This document shows, in pieces, positions 50,057 through 59,286 of a stretch of 64,000 nucleotides of DNA. Every line of letters starts with the position of its first letter. Position 1 is the stretch's first letter. The stretch covers positions 41,120 through 105,119 of the forward strand of contig NZ_NGJU01000012.1 in assembly GCF_003987495.1 (NCBI RefSeq), written 5' to 3'. Source of the DNA: Vagococcus salmoninarum (GTDB taxonomy: Bacteria > Bacillota > Bacilli > Lactobacillales > Vagococcaceae). Made by a program: the position numbers and the translations under genes. The notes beneath the pieces were generated by a model that saw nothing but the letters and a program-made list of their open reading frames with translations, was not told where the DNA came from and did no database searches.

Positions 50057-50810
50057 CTTAACGAAAAACTTTGGTGGTTTAGCGGCTGTCTCAGACGTTA
50101 CGATCGAATTAGGTAATAACGAACTCGTAGGCTTAATTGGACCGAATGGCGCCGGTAAAACTACTTTATTTAACTTACTAACCGGAGTCTATGAACCAAC
50201 AGAAGGCAGTGTTAAATTAACTATTGCCGGCAAAGAAGTGGAATTAACTAAAAAGAAACCTTACACCATTGCTAAATTAGGGCTAGGGAGAACGTTTCAA
50301 AATATCCGCCTCTTTAAAGAGTTAAGTGTTTTAGACAACGTCTTAATTGCCATGAATGGTCATAATAAGCAAGGTTTAGTAACAAGTGTTTTACGTTTGC
50401 CTCGGTTTTACCAACAAGAAGCTGAGATGAAAGAGAAAGTCATGGCGCTTTTGGCGATTTTTGATTTAGAAAGTAAAGTGAATGATTTAGCTAAAAACTT
50501 GCCATACGGGGAGCAACGGCGGTTAGAAATTGTCCGGGCTTTAGCCACTGAACCAAAAGTGCTCTTTTTAGATGAACCAGCAGCGGGGATGAACCCTCAA
50601 GAAACTGCGGAGTTAACGACGTTAATTCGTAAAATTCAAAAAGAATTTGGCATTACTATTTTATTAATTGAGCACGATATGTCCCTAGTGATGGACGTTT
50701 GCGAACGCTTATACGTTTTAGAATACGGTCGCTTAATCGCTAAAGGCAGTCCTGAAGAAATTAAAAACAATCCTAAAGTTATTCAAGCTTATTTAGGAGG
50801 GGAAATCTAA
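50034..50810 (+). CDS. livG: Branched-chain amino acid ABC transporter, ATP-binding LivG
   Basis: ATPase of 258 residues. Walker A GPNGAGKTT (residues 36-44), the ABC signature here LPYGEQRR, Walker B VLFLDEPAAGMNP and the switch histidine in IEHDMSLV are complete. The ribosome site AGGAGG lies inside livM. Confidence 0.96.
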   Translation: MSLLTVSNLTKNFGGLAAVSDVTIELGNNELVGLIGPNGAGKTTLFNLLTGVYEPTEGSVKLTIAGKEVELTKKKPYTIAKLGLGRTFQNIRLFKELSVLDNVLIAMNGHNKQGLVTSVLRLPRFYQQEAEMKEKVMALLAIFDLESKVNDLAKNLPYGEQRRLEIVRALATEPKVLFLDEPAAGMNPQETAELTTLIRKIQKEFGITILLIEHDMSLVMDVCERLYVLEYGRLIAKGSPEEIKNNPKVIQAYLGGEI

Positions 50811-51514
50811 TGTTAAAAGTAAGTGAGTTATCAGTCCATTATGGCGTGATTGAAGCCGTTAAAAAAGTTAGTTTTGAAGTCAATCAAGGGGAAATTGTTT
50901 CTTTAGTTGGAGCTAATGGAGCAGGAAAGACAACTATTTTACGGACGATTTCCGGTTTAATTAAACCAACAACTGGCAGCATTGATTTTTTAGGCCAAAG
51001 CTTAGAAAAAGTGCCACCGCAAAAAATCGTCGGTAGCGGTCTTTCCCAAGTTCCAGAAGGACGCCACGTCTTTCCTGGCTTAACGGTCTTAGAAAATCTT
51101 GAAATGGGTGCGTTCTTAAAAAAAGACAAGGCTGAGAATAAAGCCTTAATGGCGGAAGTTTTTCAGCGTTTTCCAATTTTAGCAGAACGGAAAACCCAAG
51201 ATGCAGCGACGTTATCTGGTGGGGAACAACAAATGTTAGCGATGGGGCGAGCCTTAATGTCTCAACCGAAGCTCTTACTACTAGATGAGCCATCAATGGG
51301 CCTAGCACCAATTTTTATTAAAGAAATTTTTAATATTATTCAAGATATTCAAAAACAAGGGACGACGGTCTTGTTAATCGAACAAAATGCGAATATGGCT
51401 TTATCAATTGCCAATCGCGGCTACGTCTTAGAAACAGGCAAAGTCGTTTTAAGTGGCACTGGTCAAGAATTATTAGCCAGTGAAGACGTCCAGAAAGCAT
51501 ACTTAGGAGGGTAA
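50810..51514 (+). CDS. livF: Branched-chain amino acid ABC transporter, ATP-binding LivF
   Basis: Second ATPase, 234 residues, starting at an ATG that overlaps the livG stop. Walker A GANGAGKTT, signature LSGGEQQML, Walker B LLLLDEPSMGLAP and a Q/E switch (IEQNANMA, with the LivF-type asparagine instead of histidine). Confidence 0.96.
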   Translation: MLKVSELSVHYGVIEAVKKVSFEVNQGEIVSLVGANGAGKTTILRTISGLIKPTTGSIDFLGQSLEKVPPQKIVGSGLSQVPEGRHVFPGLTVLENLEMGAFLKKDKAENKALMAEVFQRFPILAERKTQDAATLSGGEQQMLAMGRALMSQPKLLLLDEPSMGLAPIFIKEIFNIIQDIQKQGTTVLLIEQNANMALSIANRGYVLETGKVVLSGTGQELLASEDVQKAYLGG

Positions 51515-51517
51515 TTA

Positions 51518-52168
51518 ATGATTGTCGAAAATTACATGTCGAAAAAACTAGTCACAGTCACTAAAGAGACTAAAATTAATCATGCTGTTGATTTGATGAA
51601 GGAGCATGGCATTCACCGTTTACCGGTTTTAGAGAATAATCAAATGATTGGTTTATTAACGGAAGGCACGATTCAAGAAGCCATGCCTTCAAAAGCCACT
51701 AGTTTAAGTGTTTATGAAGCGACTTATTTATTAAACAAAACGACAGTTGCTGATGTTATGATTAAAGAGGTGGCGACAATTGAAGCCGATGCCTTAATCG
51801 AAGAGGCGATCTTTCAAATGCGTCAGAAGAATGTCGGTGTCTTACCAGTTTGTAGTAGCAACCATGAATTAGTCGGTATCATTACGAATAATGATATCTT
51901 TGATGCTTTCTTAGAACTCACTGGTTATAACCAAGCAGGGGTTAGAGTAGCCATTGAGATTAAAGAGGATCATCAAGGAGTCTTAGCAGACTTAACAAGT
52001 ATCTTTGCTACTCATAATATGAATATTGTCCAACTTGTTGTGTACCGCAATGAAAAAATTCCAACAATTGTTTTACAATTAAGTCATGCCAGTGAAGCGG
52101 AAGTTGGCACAGTGTTAAAAGAACGTGGTTATAATGTGTTGTTTTCAGTTAAAACAACAGAGCTTTAA
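51518..52168 (+). CDS. CBS-ACT domain protein (AcuB-like)
   Basis: A 216-residue cytosolic protein with two CBS domains (residues 7-60 and 78-132; MSKKLVTVTKETKI and MIKEVATIEADALI) and a C-terminal ACT domain (about 141-212, starting VRVAIEIKEDHQGVLADLTSIFATHN). CBS domains sense adenine nucleotides and ACT domains amino acids, so it may regulate the Liv transporter or acid metabolism. It lies 3 bases after livF and is cotranscribed. The Bacillus counterpart AcuB is linked to acetoin use, but the location here points to amino acids. Confidence 0.88.
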   Translation: MIVENYMSKKLVTVTKETKINHAVDLMKEHGIHRLPVLENNQMIGLLTEGTIQEAMPSKATSLSVYEATYLLNKTTVADVMIKEVATIEADALIEEAIFQMRQKNVGVLPVCSSNHELVGIITNNDIFDAFLELTGYNQAGVRVAIEIKEDHQGVLADLTSIFATHNMNIVQLVVYRNEKIPTIVLQLSHASEAEVGTVLKERGYNVLFSVKTTEL

Positions 52169-52185
52169 AACATCATCTCATAATA

Positions 52186-52222
52186 AGCAGCCTTTTAGAA
52201 TCACTTAAAGAGGGCTGTTTAT
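52186..52222 (+). terminator. Probable terminator of the liv operon
   Basis: CAGCCTTTT pairs with AAAGAGGGCTG with wobbles; TTTATTT follows. Confidence 0.6.
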
Positions 52223-52306
52223 TTAGGTTTGAAAGTAATTAATAGCCTAGGTATTTAAAAATAAGGTATAATCAACAGTAAATAAGTAACAGAGAGGGGT
52301 TCTAAG

Positions 52307-52900
52307 ATGGCATTGATTGTGATAATTGGCAGCCAGGCAGTCGGTAAAATGACTGTTGGTATGGAACTAGAAAAGCGAATCGATGGGAAATTATTGTTTA
52401 ATCATCAAACAATTGACCTTTTTGCAAATTATTTAGGCTACAGTGAAGCGACTTTTGCTTTGTCAGACAAGACCCGTAAGGAGCTGTTTAAAGCCTTCGT
52501 CAAGAATCCTGACCACAATACGACTCAAACGATTATTTTCACAGTCCTAATCAACTTTGATGCTCCTGAAGATATTCAATTTTTAAATGAAATTGCAACT
52601 ATATTCTTAGAAGCCCAACAAGCCGTTTATTTTATTGAATTAATTGCTGAAGTCGAAGAACGGCTAAAACGTAATGTTCATGAGCAAAGGTTAAAAATGA
52701 AACCTTCAAAAAGAGATCTAACATTTTCTCGTAAGGATTTATTAGACTCCCTAGCAAATTACCGTTTGGAAAGTCAGCCAGAGGAATTAAATGAGCTTTT
52801 TCCAAAGGTCAGCTCAATAAAAATAAATAATACCCATTTATCACCAATGGAAGTCAGTCAAACTATAATTAATCAACTAAATTTAGACTTGCTACCATAG
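52307..52900 (+). CDS. P-loop kinase-like protein
   Basis: A 197-residue P-loop protein. GSQAVGKMTVG (residues 8-18) is Walker A with Met in place of the usual Ser/Thr after GK, which contacts Mg; this could weaken nucleotide hydrolysis. The rest resembles small AAA_33/shikimate-kinase-like proteins with VYFIELIAEVEERLKRN near residue 105. TATAAT at 52267 and AGAGAGG serve it. It is an isolated gene and the substrate is unknown. Confidence 0.75.
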   Translation: MALIVIIGSQAVGKMTVGMELEKRIDGKLLFNHQTIDLFANYLGYSEATFALSDKTRKELFKAFVKNPDHNTTQTIIFTVLINFDAPEDIQFLNEIATIFLEAQQAVYFIELIAEVEERLKRNVHEQRLKMKPSKRDLTFSRKDLLDSLANYRLESQPEELNELFPKVSSIKINNTHLSPMEVSQTIINQLNLDLLP

Positions 52901-53003
52901 AAAGTCGTAATAATTAACTAACAACCTTAACAAGTTCGCCAAATTATGGTATCTTTGATAAGGACGTTTAATTGCTCGTTAGATTTCAAGTAGAGGAGAA
53001 TAG

Positions 53004-53237
53004 ATGATGAAAAAAAATAAAGACATCGAAGTGGCCGTGACTGAAAAAAAAGTCAACGCTAAAGGACAACCAGCTGAAGTTCACGAATTAACTGTTGGGA
53101 AAAAAATTATCGGTGAAGTTGAGAAATTAGAAACAGGTAAATTAATTGTTTCAATTCAAGGCGAAGGCCCAAAATACGTTAAAACTTTTGACGAAGGCTA
53201 CGAAACTTTAATTAGTCACTGGAATTTGTTTCAATAA
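53004..53237 (+). CDS. DUF2969 family protein
   Basis: A 77-residue soluble protein with KKVNAKGQPAEVHELTVGKKIIGEV and a conserved end AGYETLISHWNL-type (here EGYETLISHWNLFQ). The family is restricted to Lactobacillales and its function is unknown. Two ATG codons lie in tandem at 53004 and 53007, with AGAGGAG upstream; either may be used. No terminator is evident before the tRNA promoter. Confidence 0.85.
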   Translation: MMKKNKDIEVAVTEKKVNAKGQPAEVHELTVGKKIIGEVEKLETGKLIVSIQGEGPKYVKTFDEGYETLISHWNLFQ

Positions 53238-53333
53238 GAAAATTCTCATTTAATTATAAAGCTTGATTTATCAAGCTTTGTTACGAAAATATTACTAAAT
53301 TCATCAAAAAAATAAAAAAGTTTTAAATAACAC

Positions 53334-53362
53334 TTGAATTAATCTTCAAAATTATGTATTAT
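53334..53362 (+). promoter_or_regulatory. Promoter of the tRNA pair
   Basis: TTGAAT (53334-53339) and TATTAT (53357-53362) are 17 bp apart, 31 bases before the tRNA-Tyr. Confidence 0.65.
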
Positions 53363-53392
53363 ATTGAAGTCGGGTTAAATAACCTGTCTTTT

Positions 53393-53473
53393 GGAGGAAT
53401 AGCGAAGTGGCTAAACGCGACGGACTGTAAATCCGTTCCTTAGGGTTCAGTGGTTCGAATCCACTTTCCTCCA
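53393..53473 (+). tRNA. tRNA-Tyr (GTA)
   Basis: Cloverleaf with 7-bp acceptor stem (GGAGGAA with TTCCTCC), discriminator A, anticodon loop CTGTAAA (GTA), a long variable arm as expected for tyrosine tRNA, and T loop GGTTCGAATCC. CCA is not encoded. Confidence 0.97.
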
Positions 53474-53484
53474 TTTTTTTTTTT

Positions 53485-53556
53485 TGGGCTATCGCCAAGC
53501 GGTAAGGCAACAGACTTTGACTCTGTCATTCGTTGGTTCGAATCCAGCTAGCCCAG
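53485..53556 (+). tRNA. tRNA-Gln (TTG)
   Basis: Acceptor stem TGGGCTA with TAGCCCA, discriminator G, anticodon loop CTTTGAC (TTG), T loop GGTTCGAATCC. It is 11 bases after tRNA-Tyr on the same transcript. Confidence 0.97.
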
Positions 53557-53563
53557 TGTTAAT

Positions 53564-53595
53564 AAAACTACTTTCATTTTGGAAGTAGTTTTTTA
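53564..53595 (+). terminator. Terminator of the tRNA operon
   Basis: AAAACTACTTTC and GAAGTAGTTTT pair around ATTTTG with T at the end. Confidence 0.9.
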
Positions 53596-53657
53596 TTTAG
53601 CGTCATTGATAGCAATTAACGGAGTAACCAAGTCGGGGACTCACTAAAGGAGGATTT

Positions 53658-53819
53658 ATGATGAAAAGTAAAAGTTTAAAAGAACGTGTTTACCAACAAT
53701 ACCAAATCTTAAAAAATCAAGTGGAAATTAAACAAGACTCAGCCACGATCACTATTCAAAAAAAGGCGATTGCTCGTGAAACGCGTCAAGCAATTAAATG
53801 GTATTCAAAAGGGTATTAA
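53658..53819 (+). CDS. Small basic protein of 53 residues
   Basis: Not recognised. The product begins MMKSKSLKERVYQQYQILKNQ, is highly basic and mostly helical, with a predicted amphipathic repeat and the end IKWYSKGY. An excellent ribosome site (AAAGGAGG) and a terminator immediately downstream support it. The tRNA terminator lies upstream, so a promoter must lie in 53600-53650; I see none that is clear. Nucleic-acid binding is possible from charge alone. Confidence 0.7.
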   Translation: MMKSKSLKERVYQQYQILKNQVEIKQDSATITIQKKAIARETRQAIKWYSKGY

Positions 53820-53823
53820 GCTT

Positions 53824-53857
53824 AAAAGTCATAGCGACGATCGCTGTGACTTTTTTT
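53824..53857 (+). terminator. Terminator after the 53-residue gene
   Basis: AAAAGTCATAGCG and CGCTGTGACTTTT pair with one mismatch around ACGAT, followed by T. Confidence 0.9.
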
Positions 53858-53956
53858 GTTTTTAAGAGAAGTCTAAGCTTTCAGGGTATTAACTAGAAAC
53901 TTAAGACGTTAAATGATAAAATGGGGAAAGCAACTATTTAAGAGAGAAGGTTTTGT

Positions 53957-54901
53957 ATGGCAGAGTCAGTGACAGTCCAAGACATCGTTAATGAATTACA
54001 GTTAGAAGTAATCTGCGGTGAAGACTATTTAAATAAAAAAATCACAACAAGTGACATCTCCCGGCCGGGATTAGAGTTAACAGGCTACTTTAATTACTAC
54101 CCTTATGAAAGGGTGCAACTTTTTGGGCGAAAAGAAACAACTTTTTCGGAAAAAATGACGCAAGAAGAACAACATATGGTGATGCGTCGTTTATGTCAAG
54201 AGGATACGCCAGCAATTATTTTTTCTCGTAATTTAACACCACCAGCTGAGATGTTACGAGCGGCTGAAGAGAAAAAAATGCCGGTTTTGCGTTCGGCTTT
54301 AACAACTTCCCGCATTTCAGGGGTCATTTCTAATTTTTTAGAAAGTAAACTTGCAAAGCGGACATCAATTCATGGTGTTTTAGTTGAAGTTTATGGTCTA
54401 GGAGTCTTAATTCAAGGGGATAGCGGCATTGGTAAAAGTGAAACGGCCTTAGAATTAATTAAAAAAGGCCACCGTTTAATTGCTGATGACCGAGTAGACG
54501 TCTACCAACAAGATGAACGGACGGTTATTGGTGAACCTGCTCGCTTATTAGAGCACTTAATCGAAATTAGAGGGATTGGTATTATTGATGTCATGAACTT
54601 GTTTGGGGCGAGTTCTGTTCGCGGCAGTGGTCAAGTGCAATTAGTCGTTAACTTAGAAAATTGGAGCAAAGAAAAGAAATTCGATCGTTTAGGTGGCGCA
54701 GCTGAAACAGTCCAACTAGCTAACGTTGACATTCCTAAAATTTCAATTCCCGTAAAAACCGGTCGAAACGTGGCGATTATTATTGAAGTAGCTGCCATGA
54801 ACTTTAGAGCTAAAACAATGGGCTATGATGCCACTAAGACATTTGAAAATAATTTAACTGCGTTAATTAAAGAAAATTCAGAAAACGAATTAAACAATTA
54901 A
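53957..54901 (+). CDS. hprK: HPr kinase/phosphorylase
   Basis: Bifunctional sensor of carbon catabolite repression that phosphorylates HPr at Ser46 and removes that phosphate. It has 314 residues with an N-terminal domain (1-130) and the kinase domain with Walker A GDSGIGKS (154-161), LIADDRV, and the HprK signature LEIRGIGIIDV (here IEIRGIGIIDVMNLFG). AGAGAGAAGG lies upstream. It is followed 15 bases on by lgt, the standard Firmicute order. Confidence 0.97.
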   Translation: MAESVTVQDIVNELQLEVICGEDYLNKKITTSDISRPGLELTGYFNYYPYERVQLFGRKETTFSEKMTQEEQHMVMRRLCQEDTPAIIFSRNLTPPAEMLRAAEEKKMPVLRSALTTSRISGVISNFLESKLAKRTSIHGVLVEVYGLGVLIQGDSGIGKSETALELIKKGHRLIADDRVDVYQQDERTVIGEPARLLEHLIEIRGIGIIDVMNLFGASSVRGSGQVQLVVNLENWSKEKKFDRLGGAAETVQLANVDIPKISIPVKTGRNVAIIIEVAAMNFRAKTMGYDATKTFENNLTALIKENSENELNN

Positions 54902-54916
54902 AGGATGATTAATTAG

Positions 54917-55738
54917 ATGATAAATATAGCTCAAGTAAACCCAGTGGCTTTCAATCTTTTTGGATTAGAAGTCAAGTGGTACGGTGTCATTATTGTAACG
55001 GGGATTGTCCTAGCTGTTTGGTTAGCGACCCGGGAAGCTACCCGAGTTGGTCTAAGAGAAGACGACATTGTCGACTTTATGTTTTGGGGATTACCATTTT
55101 CAATTTTAGGTGCCCGTCTTTATTACGTTATTTTCGAGTGGCGCTACTATATTGATAACCCTTTAGAAATCTTTGCCATTCGTAACGGTGGCTTAGCGAT
55201 TTATGGTGGTTTGATTGCTGGTGGTTTAGTCATTTACTTCTTTACTCAGTCTCGTTATATTTCTTTTTGGAAGTTTCTCGATATCGCCGCACCAGGGGTG
55301 ATTATCGCTCAAGCAATTGGCCGCTGGGGAAATTTTATGAACCAAGAAGCTTATGGCGGGGTTACGACGTTAGCCCATTTACAAAACTTAAAGCTACCAA
55401 ACTTCATTATTGAAAACATGTTAATTGATGGGGCTTACCGTCAGCCAACCTTCCTGTATGAAAGTCTTTGGAATGTCATCGGCTTCCTGTTACTTTTATG
55501 GTTACGTCAGAAAAAAGACTTCTTAAAAGAAGGGGAAGTATTTTTCAGCTATGTTCTCTGGTATTCATTTGGTCGTTTCTTTATCGAAGGCATGCGGACT
55601 GATAGTCTCTGGATTTTCGGAATCTTTAGAGTTTCCCAACTCTTATCCGTTCTGTTATTCCTTGGCAGTATCGGCTTTATGATTTATCGCCGGAAAAAAG
55701 TACAACCTAAATTTTATAATCGTGAAGGAGCCAAATAA
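54917..55738 (+). CDS. lgt: Prolipoprotein diacylglyceryl transferase
   Basis: Integral membrane enzyme that transfers diacylglycerol from phosphatidylglycerol to the lipobox cysteine of lipoproteins. It has 273 residues, seven helices and the signature GRWGNFMNQEAYG (about residues 134-146). AAGGATG precedes the ATG. The stop overlaps the next start by one base. LivJ in this window is one of its substrates. Confidence 0.97.
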   Translation: MINIAQVNPVAFNLFGLEVKWYGVIIVTGIVLAVWLATREATRVGLREDDIVDFMFWGLPFSILGARLYYVIFEWRYYIDNPLEIFAIRNGGLAIYGGLIAGGLVIYFFTQSRYISFWKFLDIAAPGVIIAQAIGRWGNFMNQEAYGGVTTLAHLQNLKLPNFIIENMLIDGAYRQPTFLYESLWNVIGFLLLLWLRQKKDFLKEGEVFFSYVLWYSFGRFFIEGMRTDSLWIFGIFRVSQLLSVLLFLGSIGFMIYRRKKVQPKFYNREGAK

Positions 55739-56400
55739 TGTCACCAATTACAGCAGTTTTATTTGATTTTGATGGAACAATCGGAGATACGAATCACTTA
55801 ATTTCGGAATCCTATCTTCATGTTCTAAATAAACACTTTCCAGGAGAGTACACAACGGATTCTGTCCGTAAGTTTAATGGACCAGCCTTAGAAGAAGTTT
55901 TTCTAGGCGTTAGTCCTGAGCATGGCTTAGAGCTTGTTAAGGAGTACCGGGAATTTAATCATCAAATGCATGATGAATTAATCCGTGCCTTTCCAGATGT
56001 GCCAGAATCTTTAGAGCGTTTAAAAGCTCACGGTATTAAGCTGGCAGTTGTTTCAACTAAGTACAATACGATGTTACGTCATGGCTTAGACGTTCTAGGT
56101 TTAACTAGTTATTTTGATGTTATTTTAGGTGGTAATGACTATGAGAAAGTCAAACCAGACCCAGAGCCAGTCCTTTTAGGGATGAGCCGCCTTGGTTCAG
56201 AAAAAGCGAATACTATTATGGTTGGTGATAATTGGCAAGACATCGAAAGTGCCCATAATGCGGGCATTGAAGGTGTTTTTGTGAAATGGTCACAAAAAAC
56301 AGTGGCTGAGATGGCCCCTTACAAACCAGATAAAATAGCCGAATCAATGATTGAATTAACTGATTGGATTTTAGCACGGACAACGGAGGGAAAAAATTAA
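55738..56400 (+). CDS. ppaX: HAD hydrolase, pyrophosphatase PpaX-like
   Basis: A 220-residue HAD protein of the phosphoglycolate phosphatase type. Motif I FDFDGTIGDT (nucleophile Asp10), motif II VVSTKYN, motif III KPDPEP and motif IV GDNWQDIESAHNAG. In Bacillus PpaX removes the pyrophosphate formed by HprK phosphorylase activity, and the location in hprK-lgt supports this. It directly abuts gpsA. Confidence 0.88.
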   Translation: MSPITAVLFDFDGTIGDTNHLISESYLHVLNKHFPGEYTTDSVRKFNGPALEEVFLGVSPEHGLELVKEYREFNHQMHDELIRAFPDVPESLERLKAHGIKLAVVSTKYNTMLRHGLDVLGLTSYFDVILGGNDYEKVKPDPEPVLLGMSRLGSEKANTIMVGDNWQDIESAHNAGIEGVFVKWSQKTVAEMAPYKPDKIAESMIELTDWILARTTEGKN

Positions 56401-57411
56401 ATGAAACAGAAAATTGCAGTTCTTGGTCCTGGATCATGGGGATCCGCATTAGCGAAAGTTTTAGTTGAAAATGGTCATGATGTCACGATTTGGGGGCATA
56501 AACCTGAGCAAGTTAAAGAAATAAATGAAGAACATACGAATAAAAACTATTTGCCGACGATTGTTTTTCCGAAAGAATTGAAAGCAAGCAGTGATTTAAA
56601 AACTTGTTTAACAGATGTGGATGCGATCCTCTTTGTTGTGCCAACGAAAGCTGTTCGTTCAGTGGCTCGTGACGTGGCCCAAGTCTTAGAAAACCAACCA
56701 GTGATTATTCACGCGAGTAAAGGTTTAGAACAAGGCAGTTACAAGAGGATTTCTGAAGTTTTAGAAGAGGAAATTCCAGCAGAAAACCGGAAAGACGTCG
56801 TTGTTTTATCTGGACCAAGTCATGCCGAAGAAGTCGCAGTTGGCGATATTACGACAATTACAGCTGCTAGTAAAAATTTAACTTATGCAGGTTACGTCCA
56901 AGACTTATTTATGAATGATTACTTCCGTATTTATACAAATGATGATGTGATTGGCGTTGAAACTGGGGCAGCCTTAAAAAATATTATTGCCTTAGGTTCA
57001 GGAGCAATCCACGGGCTAGGTTTTGGCGATAATGCGAAAGCCGCAATTATGACTCGAGGCTTAGCGGAAATTAGTCGTTTAGGTGTCGCAATGGGTGCTG
57101 ATCCGTTAACGTTTATTGGCTTAAGTGGTGTTGGTGATTTGATTGTGACGTGTACGAGTGTTCATTCTCGTAACTGGCGAGCCGGGGACTTACTTGGTCG
57201 TGGGCATAATTTAGAAGAAGTCCTTGAAAATATGGGGATGATCGTTGAAGGTGTGTCAACAACGAAAGCGGCTTATGAGTTATCGAAAGAACTAGGTGTT
57301 GAGTTACCGATTACTGAAACGATTTATAACGTCTTATACAATCAGGCTGACGTTAAGGAAGCCGCTCGTAATATTATGCTACGTGATGGTAAGTCAGAAA
57401 AAGAGTTTTAA
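56401..57411 (+). CDS. gpsA: Glycerol-3-phosphate dehydrogenase [NAD(P)+]
   Basis: Reduces dihydroxyacetone phosphate to sn-glycerol 3-phosphate for lipid and teichoic acid synthesis. It has 336 residues: NAD motif [10 protein letters not shown] (residues 9-18), IHASKGLE, the catalytic lysine in [13 protein letters not shown], and [19 protein letters not shown] lies before the ATG. Confidence 0.97.
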   Translation: MKQKIAVLGPGSWGSALAKVLVENGHDVTIWGHKPEQVKEINEEHTNKNYLPTIVFPKELKASSDLKTCLTDVDAILFVVPTKAVRSVARDVAQVLENQPVIIHASKGLEQGSYKRISEVLEEEIPAENRKDVVVLSGPSHAEEVAVGDITTITAASKNLTYAGYVQDLFMNDYFRIYTNDDVIGVETGAALKNIIALGSGAIHGLGFGDNAKAAIMTRGLAEISRLGVAMGADPLTFIGLSGVGDLIVTCTSVHSRNWRAGDLLGRGHNLEEVLENMGMIVEGVSTTKAAYELSKELGVELPITETIYNVLYNQADVKEAARNIMLRDGKSEKEF

Positions 57412-57428
57412 GAAAGAGGCGACGCAAA

Positions 57429-58325
57429 ATGAAACAGCGTGTCAAAAAAGCAATTATCCCAGCGGCTGGTTTAGGCACACGCTTTTTACCAGCAACGAAA
57501 GCGATGGCTAAAGAAATGCTGCCGATTGTCGATAAACCGACGATTCAATTTATTGTGGAAGAAGCTTTAGCTTCAGGAATTGAAGATATTTTAATTATTA
57601 CTGGTAAGGCTAAGCGACCAATTGAAGATCACTTTGATGCTAACTTAGAATTAGAGATGAATTTAAAGTCAAAAGGGAAGACTGAATTGTTAAAATTAGT
57701 CGAAGAAACGACAGATTTAAACTTACACTTTATGCGCCAGTCAAGTCCGAAAGGTTTAGGCCATGCCGTTTCATTAGGCCGGGCATTTGTCGGGAACGAG
57801 CCTTTTGTCGTCATGCTTGGTGATGACTTAATGAGTGCGGAAATTCCTTTAACGAAGCAATTAATTAATAATTATGATGAAACTCGGGCGGCGACGATTG
57901 CTGTCATGGAAGTGCCACATGAAGACACGTCTAAATATGGGATTATTAATCCGGAACACATGGTTAAAGAAGGCTTGTATAACGTTAAAAACTTTGTTGA
58001 AAAACCGTCACCGGAAGAAGCGCCTAGTAATTTAGCAATTATCGGCCGCTATTTATTAACGCCAGAAATTTTTGATATTTTAGATCATCAAACACCTGGT
58101 GCCGGTGGCGAAATTCAATTAACTGATGCCATTGATACCTTAAATAAAACCCAACGTGTCTTTGCCCATGAGTTTACAGGTACTCGTTATGATGTGGGCG
58201 ATAAATATGGCTTCATGAAAACGAGTATTGAATACGGCTTAACTCATCCAGAAGTCAAAGATGACTTAGCTAAATTTATTATTCAAAAAGGCAAAGAATT
58301 AGAAGAGCAACAAAAGGAAGACTAA
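57429..58325 (+). CDS. galU: UTP-glucose-1-phosphate uridylyltransferase
   Basis: Makes UDP-glucose for glycolipid anchors and polysaccharides. The 298 residues have the nucleotide-binding signature [21 protein letters not shown] (residues 11-31), VMLGDDLM and [18 protein letters not shown] precedes the ATG, 17 bases after gpsA. Last gene of the hprK operon. Confidence 0.97.
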   Translation: MKQRVKKAIIPAAGLGTRFLPATKAMAKEMLPIVDKPTIQFIVEEALASGIEDILIITGKAKRPIEDHFDANLELEMNLKSKGKTELLKLVEETTDLNLHFMRQSSPKGLGHAVSLGRAFVGNEPFVVMLGDDLMSAEIPLTKQLINNYDETRAATIAVMEVPHEDTSKYGIINPEHMVKEGLYNVKNFVEKPSPEEAPSNLAIIGRYLLTPEIFDILDHQTPGAGGEIQLTDAIDTLNKTQRVFAHEFTGTRYDVGDKYGFMKTSIEYGLTHPEVKDDLAKFIIQKGKELEEQQKED

Positions 58326-58327
58326 CT

Positions 58328-58361
58328 AAAAAGGGAATCTGCCAAAGCAGATTCCCTTTTT
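58328..58361. terminator. Bidirectional terminator after galU
   Basis: AAAAAGGGAATCTGC and GCAGATTCCCTTTTT pair perfectly around CAAA. It also serves the convergent ABC transporter operon. Confidence 0.93.
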
Positions 58362-58362
58362 A

Positions 58363-59271
58363 TTATGTGGCTAGGTAATAATGAAAATACAGCTCATTTA
58401 AAGTCAGTTTTCCTAACTGAAAGTCTTGAATATTTTCTTGAAGGAAGATGTTAAGTAACCCACTTACTTCAGAATTTGAATAGTCAGAGATATTTAAGAG
58501 GAGTTTTTGCGGATTTTTTAATGTAAAAGGGCTAGTCTGCTCTTTTGGTAAGTTTGCAAGAATTCTTTGGCGTTGATAATTGTCAACAGATGCCCGTAAA
58601 AATTGGTCCTCATAAAGTAAGTGCTGTTTGTTGCGCTGATAAATAATTTTACCTCGATCCATAAATAAAATACGGTCAGCATATGTTTCTAAATTATCTA
58701 ATAAATGAGAAGCAATAATAATTAATTTGTTTTGTTTTTTTAAGTCAACTAATACTTCAGAAATTAAGGCCATATTATTTGGATCTAAGCCGTTCATCAC
58801 TTCATCCATTAACATCACTTGCGTGTCAGTTGCTAACTGCATAGCGAAACATAAGCGTTGTTTCATGCCAAGGGAGTAAGTTTTAGTTTTTTGCTTTACA
58901 TAGGAACTCATTTGTAGTTTAGTAATAATGTTGTCGACGGTGTGTTTACTGTTCCCCCACATTTGGGCAAACATAACTAAATGCTCATAGCCGCTTAGTT
59001 CGTCGTATAGATCCCCTTGTTCAGGAAAAGTCGAAATCTGCTGATGCATGGCGACTTCGTTACTTTTAGATTGATAATTATATATTTTTTTAAAGGTTAC
59101 TGAACCAGTTTGGGGTTGCAGGAAATTCATAATAACGTTTATTAAGGTCGATTTACCAGTCCCGTTAGGCGCAACTAAACCAACAATTTCTCCTAGTTTA
59201 AAAGTTAATGATAAATCATCTAGAACTTTTTTACCTTCAAAAGCGACAGTAATATGTTTAATAGATAACAT
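58363..59271 (-). CDS. ABC transporter ATP-binding protein
   Basis: ATPase of 302 residues. Walker A is APNGTGKST (residues 34-42; the first residue is normally G), the signature is unusual, YSLGMKQRL, as in bacteriocin and antibiotic exporters of the DRA or YtrB type, Walker B is VMLMDEVMNGLD and the switch is ASHLLDNL. A C-terminal extension of about 90 residues follows. It is the last gene of a three-gene minus-strand operon with two permeases. The exported compound is unknown. Confidence 0.9.
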   Translation of the reverse strand: MLSIKHITVAFEGKKVLDDLSLTFKLGEIVGLVAPNGTGKSTLINVIMNFLQPQTGSVTFKKIYNYQSKSNEVAMHQQISTFPEQGDLYDELSGYEHLVMFAQMWGNSKHTVDNIITKLQMSSYVKQKTKTYSLGMKQRLCFAMQLATDTQVMLMDEVMNGLDPNNMALISEVLVDLKKQNKLIIIASHLLDNLETYADRILFMDRGKIIYQRNKQHLLYEDQFLRASVDNYQRQRILANLPKEQTSPFTLKNPQKLLLNISDYSNSEVSGLLNIFLQENIQDFQLGKLTLNELYFHYYLAT

Positions 59272-59286
59272 AGATATCCTCCTTAG

